In this document: positions 8,753 to 17,714 of the stretch, one piece after another | How the letters are laid out: every line of letters starts with the position of its first letter | How positions within the stretch are numbered: the stretch's first letter is position 1 | From: Sergeia podlipaevii | Taxonomy: Eukaryota > Euglenozoa > Kinetoplastea > Trypanosomatida > Trypanosomatidae | DNA length: 64,000 bases | Assembly (NCBI GenBank): GCA_030849805.1 | Contig: JASANZ010002257.1 | Span: forward strand, 54,512-118,511 | Reading direction: 5' to 3' | Notes under the pieces: model-generated | Database searches by the model: none | What the model saw: only the letters and a program-made list of their open reading frames with translations | Told to the model about the DNA's origin: nothing | Position numbers and translations under genes: made by a program

Positions 8753-11068
8753 ATGTTTGCTGTCTCCATATCACTTGGTGCGAGCAATGCATACGTTGCA
8801 GTTGCTCCGCTGCTCCCAGGGGGTCCAGGTTCAGTGTCGCAGCCAGCTGCCATCAAGATTATTGCCAACTCTTCTGGCCATCGCGCGACACCTGTTGCAG
8901 CCGCACTGACAGAGCAGGAAATATTGTTCGGTGAGAACGCTCTTCATGCGTTTGCGCGGCAACCCCAAAAAGTGGTCCCAGGCCTCTTTACCTACAGCGC
9001 AGCTGCTGCTGCTATATCTGACACCGATGAGGAGGCTGGTGCTCTGACCTTCTTTATGCGTGCTGTTGAGCAGGCACTGAAGCGAAAGTACAAGGGGCAC
9101 TGCTCTATTGGCAAGAAGAACGGCGACGAGGTGGCAGCCCATCAGCCTCTTGGGTTCATTTACGACGTTGAGAAGGGCGACGACGTGGTGGAGGAATTTG
9201 TTGCTGCGGAGGATCTCTTTGTGAAGTTTCTGAACTACGTGAAGGAGCATTCTGTAGACGGCGTTTGCGGGCTCACTGCCAGCAGTGACGCGCCAAAGAT
9301 GGGTGTAGAGAAGAAGATCATACTGACAGTGGTGGTTCCTCGCTACGCATTCCCCGCGGCCGTGCTTGGCGGATCCCGAGAGGAGGCGGTGGAATGGCTT
9401 CAAGAAGCAGTTAACCTGTCGAATCTTGGTAGTGTTGCCTTGACTTGCAACATTATCTTTAGTGACGAAGCTTCACTGCTTGCGTTTGATAGTGCTCCCT
9501 CAAGAGCGGCGGGGGGTCATTATTTTGTGTGTCCCCCTACGGCTGGCGCTCAGCTTTCTCTGAAGCCTATACCTGCAGCTAACGTCCTTGTTGTGGATTG
9601 GGGGGCGCACACGCTGTCGCTCTCGTTGCTTCAGCTACGTGGTGGCGCAGTCACTCATCCGAAGAGCACGAAACTTGCGGCGCCGTATATGTGCTCCACA
9701 AGCCTATCCGCCCCGGAGGATGCACGTGAATTGTTTTCTCAGTGTATCAGCTGCGGTGGCGACGCACTTGACGCGGCACTGGCAGATCGAGTGGCTGCTC
9801 ACTTTATACTGCAGCAGCGCCGTGCCTTTGCTGCTCAAGTGCGTAACATGAACATTCTCAACCAGCTCGATCACAACCTAACAGCTACGTTGCATAGGGA
9901 GGGCAGCGCTGGTGCAGTGATTGCGGAGTGTATCCCAGCACGTGCGCTGCGCCGTCTGCGTCTCCTCATGGAAGAGAAGAAACTCGCCTTGAACACCAAT
10001 CCTCAGGCAGTGAGTGTTTCGGTAGAGATGGAGGCATTCTATGAGGGAATGGATTTGGTAGACAATCAAACGTTCAATCGCAATAAATTTGAGGTTGCCG
10101 TCCGCAGTGAATGGGGGCTTCTTGACATGTTTGAACGTGCTCTTTGCGAGTTCATTGAGCGCAATGGTGCCTCACTTGTTGCTGCACCGATTGACTACGC
10201 ACTTCTCACCGGAGGTATGTGCCAGATGTCGGTGGTGGCTTCCAATGTGGCCAACCTGTTGCGTCAATCCTCAAACGCCAGCATTCGTCAGGCTGTGGTA
10301 CAATCCGTGGAAGTTCTCGATTCTTCTGTTGTTGGTAATGGCGTTGCCGCGGATGAGCTAGCCGCAGTTGGAGGGTGCCTCAACAGCTACCACGTTGGTC
10401 TTGTGTGCCTCTCGGCGAAGGAGGCGAAGGCTCCACTGAAGGGCAAACGGTCCCACAGCAAGATACAACAGGCAGTACGGCGTGAGGCAGTAGAGTGTGC
10501 ATCGGTTGTTTTGGAGGCGCTTGAGGGCTCTAGTGCTGCCGCTGAACGAGACACTGAGGATGAAGCTGGGGAAACCGACACGCATGCTAGCTTTTTGCAA
10601 CGCAATGTGTACGTATATGTTGGTGAGGATATGGTTTCTTTGTTCTCAACTGGCAACAGTGGGGATGGTGGCGCTTTGATACCTGCAGAACATGCAACGC
10701 TTCTCGTAGCCAAGAACACACTTCTTCCGTCACGTGTGCTAATTCGCTGCAGCGGTTCTATTTCGTGCTCCGATAAACATCTTGCTATCTGCCTCCTGAC
10801 TGACTCTGATGACGCTGCTAGTTCAACTCCTGGCCACCTACGCCTTCGCCCAGCAACCCGTACCTGCGTGATGCTGCCGTGCCCACAGGAGGACAGTAGC
10901 GAGAAACCCAATTTTGTTGCCGTCACAGCAGCTGCGAAGGCAAGCGAAGACTGTGACGAGAGGAGAGTAGTGATTTCTCTTCAATCTGTCACAGGTGCAA
11001 ACGGTACGGTACCTTTGATTCTAACTCCCGCGAACACTTCTCCGGCTATTGAAGTTCCTCTTTACTAG
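8753..11068 (+). CDS. Divergent Hsp70-like protein (HSPA14/Ssz1-like)
   Basis: 771 residues with an Hsp70 nucleotide-binding-domain layout and an altered active site. The N-terminal SISLGASNAYVAV corresponds to the phosphate-1 loop of Hsp70 (canonical DLGTT), but the Asp and the paired Thr are missing, as in atypical HSPA14/Ssz1 members. IIANSSGHRATPVAAAL matches their region after phosphate-1. Phosphate-2 is degraded to VVDWGAHT (about 280). ALLTGGMCQM corresponds to the adenosine loop and AVGGCLNSYHVG to the following helix. The C-terminal third has a reduced beta-rich substrate-binding-like part. HSPA14/Ssz1 proteins work with Zuotin-type J-proteins on ribosomes; that role is inferred by resemblance only. 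Alternatives are another divergent Hsp70 or Hsp110-type protein. Hsp70 family membership is firm; the subfamily is tentative. Confidence 0.72.
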   Translation: MFAVSISLGASNAYVAVAPLLPGGPGSVSQPAAIKIIANSSGHRATPVAAALTEQEILFGENALHAFARQPQKVVPGLFTYSAAAAAISDTDEEAGALTFFMRAVEQALKRKYKGHCSIGKKNGDEVAAHQPLGFIYDVEKGDDVVEEFVAAEDLFVKFLNYVKEHSVDGVCGLTASSDAPKMGVEKKIILTVVVPRYAFPAAVLGGSREEAVEWLQEAVNLSNLGSVALTCNIIFSDEASLLAFDSAPSRAAGGHYFVCPPTAGAQLSLKPIPAANVLVVDWGAHTLSLSLLQLRGGAVTHPKSTKLAAPYMCSTSLSAPEDARELFSQCISCGGDALDAALADRVAAHFILQQRRAFAAQVRNMNILNQLDHNLTATLHREGSAGAVIAECIPARALRRLRLLMEEKKLALNTNPQAVSVSVEMEAFYEGMDLVDNQTFNRNKFEVAVRSEWGLLDMFERALCEFIERNGASLVAAPIDYALLTGGMCQMSVVASNVANLLRQSSNASIRQAVVQSVEVLDSSVVGNGVAADELAAVGGCLNSYHVGLVCLSAKEAKAPLKGKRSHSKIQQAVRREAVECASVVLEALEGSSAAAERDTEDEAGETDTHASFLQRNVYVYVGEDMVSLFSTGNSGDGGALIPAEHATLLVAKNTLLPSRVLIRCSGSISCSDKHLAICLLTDSDDAASSTPGHLRLRPATRTCVMLPCPQEDSSEKPNFVAVTAAAKASEDCDERRVVISLQSVTGANGTVPLILTPANTSPAIEVPLY

Positions 11069-11630
11069 CTTTCACGGGAGCAGGAAAGAGGGGAGGGGGG
11101 GGGGTAACAACAACACAAGCAACCATAACAAGAGGCTTTGTAATGAAAGAAAGCAGGACTTAATTGTGCTTGTCTTGCGCGATATATTTCATCGTGGCGC
11201 ACGTTTGCACATTTGATAATAACCACGACTAAATGTACTAATTGCACACGTTTAACAGCGCCGTATAGTCATGTTGAATTCTTTGAAGTTCACGGTGACA
11301 GTAGTATTAGTATTACCTAAGTGTACCGTTTTAATATATATAGAGAATGCGTAACATCTGAGCCAGTTTTAAGATTTCTTATCTAAAAAGAATAATTTTT
11401 TCAATTCGACATCTGTAAAAGGGCAACGGGGGTGCGCTTGAGTACTGAAGCCAATCCTCACTTCATATTATTTTCTGAAATACTTTTTTCTTTTTTGCTT
11501 TGAGTCTATTTCATTCCCTCGACACAATTTTCACCGATTTTTTTTTTTGCTTACATTTATCTCTTTTTAAAAAAATCTTTTTTACTAGTAGAGGAGCTGC
11601 TCTAGTTTTCAGAGTGACTGTTTGGGTGCT
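11069..11630. other. Spacer, G-run at its start
   Basis: No gene seen. A purine block with a long G-run lies directly after the stop codon (about 11084-11105), within the 3' UTR. T-rich stretches at 11485-11500 and 11538-11549 and T/A-rich sequence to 11585 precede the next gene. Confidence 0.6.
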
Positions 11631-11984
11631 ATGCCGTCCGACGATTCTGGTGAAGGGCCAGTGAAGCCACGGCGTAGTGTTGCCAACTATGTTGAGGGAC
11701 CCAAGAAAAATCCTTATTTAGTGAAGTTCTCCCGCTTCTACAACACCAAAATTCCAATGGGTGTGCGAGAGTTTGTCATTACAGGACCGTTGCTTCTTAT
11801 AACATTCGCTATTGCCTACTTTATCCCCGTACTTGTTCCGGTTGAGAAGTTTACTCAAGGCCTTACTCCACATGTTCAGGACATGAGAGAGTACACACTG
11901 GAGCCCATCTATAATGAAAAAGGAGCTGTGAAGGCATACCGTCATGTTAACATGCCCGAGGCAGGAGTGAAGAGACCGATGTAG
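11631..11984 (+). CDS. Small single-pass membrane protein
   Basis: 117 residues from the ATG at 11631; a TTG three codons upstream in the same frame is not used. The charged Pro/Lys-rich N-terminus is followed by one hydrophobic helix at about 48-68 (FVITGPLLLITFAIAYFIPVL) and a polar C-terminal half. The conserved-looking composition and clear start and stop support a real gene. Size, single span and basic N-terminus resemble accessory subunits of mitochondrial inner-membrane complexes, but I recognise no family and give no function. Confidence 0.7.
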   Translation: MPSDDSGEGPVKPRRSVANYVEGPKKNPYLVKFSRFYNTKIPMGVREFVITGPLLLITFAIAYFIPVLVPVEKFTQGLTPHVQDMREYTLEPIYNEKGAVKAYRHVNMPEAGVKRPM

Positions 11985-12358
11985 AACGTACGATTTGCGA
12001 TTTTATGCGCATGACATCACACATCGGTAAACAAAAGGTGTGTGTGTGTGTGTGTGTTACTAAACATATCATATAAACATAAATAAAATAAGCAGTCGCT
12101 GCGGTTCTTTTCTCCTTCTTTTTTTTTTCCCACCACATTAATATTGTTGTTATTGTTATCATTACTGTTCTCTTTCTTTTGTGACGACGTGCTTTTTCGC
12201 ATCTGCTGTCAGGGAATAGGCGGAAAACGTTAACGATACAGTCCTTACTCATTTCCATTTATAATTGTTTCCTCATGTCTTCTAGTAGCAGCATTTTTTT
12301 TTATAGCTAGCCACTTTTCTCTGAAAGCGACTCTTTTTATTTATCTATTCTCACACTA
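11985..12358. other. Spacer with (GT)n and T-run
   Basis: No gene seen. It has a (GT)n microsatellite at 12039-12057, a T-run near 12117-12129 and pyrimidine-rich sequence to 12350 leading to the next ATG. Confidence 0.6.
12039..12057. repeat. (GT)n microsatellite
   Basis: About nine GT units in a spacer, probably in the 3' UTR of the small membrane protein gene. Confidence 0.85.
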
Positions 12359-13258
12359 ATGCGACTAACCATAGAGCATGTCCGTCGCGCACCACAGTTC
12401 ACGAACGCACTGCTTCAGCGAGAGATAGACTTCCGCGGACTGGGTATTTCTGCCCTTGACGAACACGCTCTTGTGTTGCTGGAGAACAAGTTTGATGTGC
12501 TCAATTTAACATCAAACGCGTTAACGTGCCTCGAGTACTTTCCTCTTAGGAGTCTTTCATCCCAGAAAAATATTAGGATGGACCGTGTGGTGACTCTCAT
12601 CGTGCATCAGAATCAACTACAAAAAGTTAGCGTTTCCTCGTGTGTTCTTGCTTTGCCCAGTATTAGAGGATTCCACGCTGACGGTAACAACTTTGCGTCA
12701 GTGCAGAGCTTACTTTTTCTCAAGTACTGGAAGAAGCTAGAGACCGTTTCTATGGAGATGAACCCCGTAATGGAGCGCAACGCAGAGCAGTTTGACTACA
12801 GGAAAGTGCGTGCGTTTCTCGTACACATGTGCCCCCACTTAAAACTAATTGACAATGAGCGTGTTACGCTGCGCGATAGGGAGCTGGCGGCATCATTTTC
12901 AAGTGAGTTTAAGGCGCTCATAGCGCGATGGGAGGTGCCCAATGGTGCCCAGACCGCTGCCAGTACGGGGAAAAAGATACGGAAACGCGGCCGCGATGCA
13001 CCACCACCAAGTACCACTGCTCACACTACCTCAGCCGAAGTGTACGGTGAAGCTTCCGTCATGACGGCGGCAGACATGAATGGATCTTCCAGTACGATTG
13101 ACGATATAGAGCAGAGTCTGCAGGATCGCCTGGCGGAGCTTGAGGAGCGTATCATGGCCGACGATGTCACGGCGGAAGAAATTGTAGATATCGAGCACAA
13201 AATGAATGCATTGACAGCTGAAATGGAGCAAATTAGGAAGAAAAGGAGGAAGAACTAA
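12359..13258 (+). CDS. U2 snRNP A' homologue (U2-40K)
   Basis: 299 residues with the U2A'/Lea1 layout. The start MRLTIEHVRRAPQFTNALLQ matches the family's opening, in which a MVKLTxELI...A.QYTN segment precedes the leucine-rich repeats. Repeats cover about 22-150 (REIDFRGLGI, DVLNLTSNAL, VTLIVHQNQL, RGFHADGNNF, ETVSMEMNPV), followed by the LRR cap with VRAFLVHMCPHLKLIDNERV. After residue about 190 the protein is charged, ending in a coiled coil and a basic KKRRKN tail. U2A' binds U2B''/U2 snRNA and helps branch-point recognition; trypanosomes need the U2 snRNP for trans-splicing. The protein is longer than the human one because of the C-terminal extension. Confidence 0.87.
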   Translation: MRLTIEHVRRAPQFTNALLQREIDFRGLGISALDEHALVLLENKFDVLNLTSNALTCLEYFPLRSLSSQKNIRMDRVVTLIVHQNQLQKVSVSSCVLALPSIRGFHADGNNFASVQSLLFLKYWKKLETVSMEMNPVMERNAEQFDYRKVRAFLVHMCPHLKLIDNERVTLRDRELAASFSSEFKALIARWEVPNGAQTAASTGKKIRKRGRDAPPPSTTAHTTSAEVYGEASVMTAADMNGSSSTIDDIEQSLQDRLAELEERIMADDVTAEEIVDIEHKMNALTAEMEQIRKKRRKN

Positions 13259-13946
13259 TGGCAAGTGAAGGTCCTTCGGTGTATTACTGCCTTCCTTTTT
13301 TTTTTTTTAGCAGGTGATATTTGAGGAAGTTTACTTCGTAATTACGGTCGAGAGTGCACTGGGATACATTTTACGTTGTGCAAATATCGATAGTTTTTTA
13401 GCAGTGCCGGCACCGTTAGAGCGAATGCACTTTTGCAGGAGATAGTTGTGAGCACTATTAGCATAGATATGCACCGATATGCACCGATATGCACCTTTAA
13501 GAATAAATGGGAACACGTTCAATCATATTCACATTTGCATAAAACATATTTGAACGCTTATATCTATGCACTACTAGGCGCTCTAGAGGCGTATTATGTT
13601 CACAAGCTACTACTGTTTTCCCCCCCCTTTTATGGTGTTCGTCTTACTTTGACTCCGTATCCCTGCTTCTTTTTTTACTGTCCTCTCTCCCTCTCTCTTT
13701 CCCTTTCACGATCTTGTTTATATAATCAATCAAATACAAGGATTTTATACATTTGTTCTACTGCTTATTCACCTTGTGTGCTTAAGATACTTTGACGTAC
13801 GTAAGCGTACTCTGAAACACTAAAGCATCGCATTTGAATAACAAGACGACGACGACGAAAAGGTAGACGCATATAAACGCGCATACACCTTGAGAATAGC
13901 GGAAAAGTATTGCACGCCCGGAAGAATTGGGAGAAGGCGTTGAGCA
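13259..13946. other. Spacer with 10-mer tandem repeat
   Basis: No gene seen. T-run 13297-13308; three exact copies of a 10-mer at 13466-13495; C-run about 13620-13627; a CT-rich block 13667-13708 that is the likely splice tract; a short GAC triplet run near 13844-13857. Confidence 0.6.
13466..13495. repeat. Three exact tandem copies of GATATGCACC
   Basis: A direct tandem repeat of 10 bases, three copies without mismatch, in the 3' UTR/intergenic region after the U2A' gene. No function is evident. Confidence 0.9.
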
Positions 13947-14498
13947 ATGGGGCAATGGCTGGCTTCTGCGTTTAGCTCGCTTATGGGAAAGCAGGAGGTG
14001 CGCATCGTGATGGTGGGCCTGGATGGTGCAGGCAAGACGACTATCTTGTACAAACTGAAGCTTGGCGAAGTTGTTTCAAGTGTCCCTACTATTGGCTTTA
14101 ATATTGAATTTGTGGAGTACAAAAACCTCAAGTTTAACATTTGGGATGTGGGGGGCCAGGAAACCCTCCGCCCTCTATGGCACTACTACTATCAAAATTG
14201 CAACGCCATCATTTTCGTAGTGGACAGCAACGACCAGCAGCGTGTTAGTGTAGCGAAGGCCGAGCTGGACAAGATGCTTGTTGAGGATGACCTCCGCAAT
14301 GCTGTGCTCCTTGTGTTTGCGAACAAGCAGGATTTGCCCAATGCGATGAGCACGACCGAGGTGACTGAGAAGCTCGGTCTGCACTCCCTGCGCCAACGCA
14401 GCTGGTATATTCAAGGCTGCTGCGCAACGACTGCACAAGGTCTGTATGAGGGTCTGGACTGGCTATCCAATAATGTGAGCAAGTCCATGCGGGGATGA
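13947..14498 (+). CDS. ARF-family small GTPase, divergent copy
   Basis: 183 residues. Gly2 (MGQWLASAF) fits N-myristoylation. G1 is GLDGAGKTT (Gly where ARF1 has Ala, as in ARL1), switch 1 [10 protein letters not shown]3 WDVGGQE, G4 NKQD, G5 CCATTAQ. Switch-region residues differ from ARF1 ([11 protein letters not shown] instead of the RHYFQN type), so effectors may differ. The last about 75 residues are almost the same as in the ARF1 gene 2 kb downstream, with 4 mismatches over 203 bp, whereas the N-terminal half differs in many residues. It would act on Golgi or endosomal membranes in coat or tether recruitment. It may be an ARF paralogue or an ARL1-type protein; the shared 3' half makes assignment by similarity unreliable. 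Confidence 0.85.
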   Translation: MGQWLASAFSSLMGKQEVRIVMVGLDGAGKTTILYKLKLGEVVSSVPTIGFNIEFVEYKNLKFNIWDVGGQETLRPLWHYYYQNCNAIIFVVDSNDQQRVSVAKAELDKMLVEDDLRNAVLLVFANKQDLPNAMSTTEVTEKLGLHSLRQRSWYIQGCCATTAQGLYEGLDWLSNNVSKSMRG

Positions 14499-15180
14499 GT
14501 CTGCAGGAATTTACATAACTAGTGACTCTAGCGAGATGAAAGAGGTGCTCGGGTATTTTCAAAGAGAATTTTTTTTTTTTTTCTTGAGGGGAGGGGTGGG
14601 CTTCTGAACTCTTTTATATTTTGTAATTTTTTCGTTTCCACTTGTTCTTTAGAGTATATAGTTCCGCCTGGCAAACATATACAATATATACAAAATGGGA
14701 TTTCATTGGAATTGTTATGGCTACGTGATGATTGAGGAGTCTGCGAAGCATTTTTTTGTTATTTCGGTGCTTGTCTAGCAAATACTGGCGCGAAGAGACA
14801 TCTTTCCTACGTTCGTAAGTCTCTGGGCTGCTTACTGTTCGTATAGATAATCGCAAAAGAAAAAAAGAAAAATGTCTTTGTGTGTGACAAGGAGGTTATG
14901 CTGACAATGAACTATTTATCAGCAACAAAGGCACATGCTTTTTTTTGTTATCAAAAATAAAAGGCTATGAAGGAAACGATCACACATATAAAGATATCTT
15001 ATCTGCTGCGCACGTTTTTTTTTTGTCGTTAATGAGTAGCATTCTGTCGGCATGTAGCACACTGTTATATATATATATTGCTCAAAGTGCATCAATCTGT
15101 CTCATTTCTTCTTTTCTCATTTTTCTTTATAAACAATTACACCGTTTTTTTTTTCAACATAGCACTTCTTTTACGAAAGC
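14499..15180. other. Spacer with T-runs
   Basis: No gene seen. T-runs at about 14569-14582, 15015-15023 and 15143-15154, a short (TA)n near 15066-15078. The last T-run, followed by AG near 15162, precedes the IF1-like gene. Confidence 0.6.
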
Positions 15181-15468
15181 ATGTTTCGGTTATCGACCAC
15201 CCGGTTGTGTTCTAGTGTTGCTGCCGGCGCGGCTGGCAGCGCGGCACCGCGGCCTCACAGTTTTGAGAAGCGCTTAGAGGAGATGCGCAAGAATCAAGGG
15301 AACGCTTTCAATTCAGCCGAGTATGCATTTATGCGCGAGCAGCTTTCTAAATACAGTCGTCTTCAGCAAGCCTATGCAGTAAAGCAAACAGATGTGGAGC
15401 GGGCGCGGAAGGCAGCTCACATGTGTGGGCTAGAGTTTACAGGGAAGAAAGGAAGGATGGAAACGTAG
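15181..15468 (+). CDS. Small mitochondrial protein, candidate F1-ATPase inhibitor IF1
   Basis: 95 residues. The N-terminus (MFRLSTTRLCSSVAAGAAGS) is basic and hydroxylated without acidic residues, as in a mitochondrial presequence. The mature part begins FEKRLEEMRKNQGNAF and continues into a helix with AEYAFMREQLSKY and basic ends. Size, presequence and a single amphipathic charged helix fit ATPase inhibitor IF1, whose inhibitory segment has a similar F-x-K-R-E ... E-x-x-F/Y ... E-Q-L spacing. IF1 blocks reverse ATP hydrolysis by F1. The similarity is short, so another small helical mitochondrial protein is possible. It lies between the two ARF-family genes. Confidence 0.55.
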   Translation: MFRLSTTRLCSSVAAGAAGSAAPRPHSFEKRLEEMRKNQGNAFNSAEYAFMREQLSKYSRLQQAYAVKQTDVERARKAAHMCGLEFTGKKGRMET

Positions 15469-16489
<1,021 letters not shown>

Positions 16490-17714
16490 AGAGCATTTTT
16501 TTTATTTTGATTTTTGTATTTGCTATTTGCTGGAGTTATTAGTACAGCTGGAGTGTGTGATGTTCTGGGTGTGACTGCTCGCTTTATACACGATGTCTCA
16601 ATTAAGGGATGTGTTCATGCTGCTGCGTGAAGTTCGTTAACATTATTTTTATATTCATATATACAAAAATGGATCAACTGCACAAAGGCAAAGTTGTGAG
16701 AGCCAAAGGCGGAAGAAAAGAAAAGGAAGAAAAGGAGAAAAAATGAGACACATGCACATACACGTACGGTTGTATGATTCTTTTGTTATAGCAGGCAAAC
16801 AATCGTGAGGGGAGGAAAGAGGAACAGTATGTAGGGGAAAGAAAAGTGAATGATAAAAGTACACGTAAATAAAAATACATTTTTGTGCTTTTTGTATTTT
16901 GGTGGTGCTTGCAGAGGTGCACGTTTTTGCTAGCTTTCCTTTTTTCTCTTCTTAAAGGATAAAATATATAATTTATTATATATTTACATTTATATTTATA
17001 CGCACAAAGGACTCACCATGAATATTATATGATACTACGTTGTACTCTTTTTTTTTTTTGACGGATATCTTTTTATCGGGAAAGCATACATACACGACTA
17101 GTACCGCACCACGGATTTACCGAGATCAACATCTGTACTTCAAAGAGCGGTAGCATCACTACTTCCTTCCCTGTGTTGTGAGTTGAAATGCTCCCGGCCC
17201 TGTTGAGGTTTTTTTTTCTCGCTATTCGTGATTCCTTTGAAGATGTTCAACTGCTCTTACAGCTGGATGTAAGGCAGTCGTATGCCTAGTTGACTGTTGG
17301 AAATATACCTTTGCTGCTTTTTTTTTTCTAATTGTCTGCACACATAGCCCATTGACGTTCCTTCTTCATTTTTTTTTGAAACTTTTTTTTTTTTGTTATG
17401 CTAGGAAAGAATAAAGGACTCCATAAAATTTGATTTTTGGTTTGTGCCTTTTGTAGAGTTACTTTTGAGGAATAGAGCAGAATTAGTGAAATACACACAG
17501 CAAAACGCTACAGAAGCGACTGGAAGTCCCCATTTATTTTCAATCGCATCTTTACATCTGGTGATATTTTGAAGTTATTTTTTTTTATTGTTTTATTAGG
17601 GGATTGAGAATAGGAGTGACGAGGCGTTATCAATACTTTAGTCAATTCTTCTCCTTTTTTTTGTTCCCTGCATCCAGTAGATTTTCTATTTCTGCGTGGT
17701 ATCCCCGGACGTTT
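16490..17714. other. 1.2 kb spacer, no gene seen
   Basis: A purine-rich stretch at about 16700-16745 (plausibly 3' UTR), then AT-rich sequence with T-runs near 17048-17060, 17316-17328, 17368-17376, 17383-17394 and 17577-17587, and a pyrimidine tract 17641-17670 followed by AG near 17676. The last is the best acceptor for the next gene. Open frames here are short and T-run-derived. Confidence 0.6.

Noticed and set aside
8831..9403. 190-codon open frame on the minus strand
   Set aside because: It lies wholly opposite the Hsp70-like gene, has no recognisable motif and would run against the unit's direction; a shadow frame.
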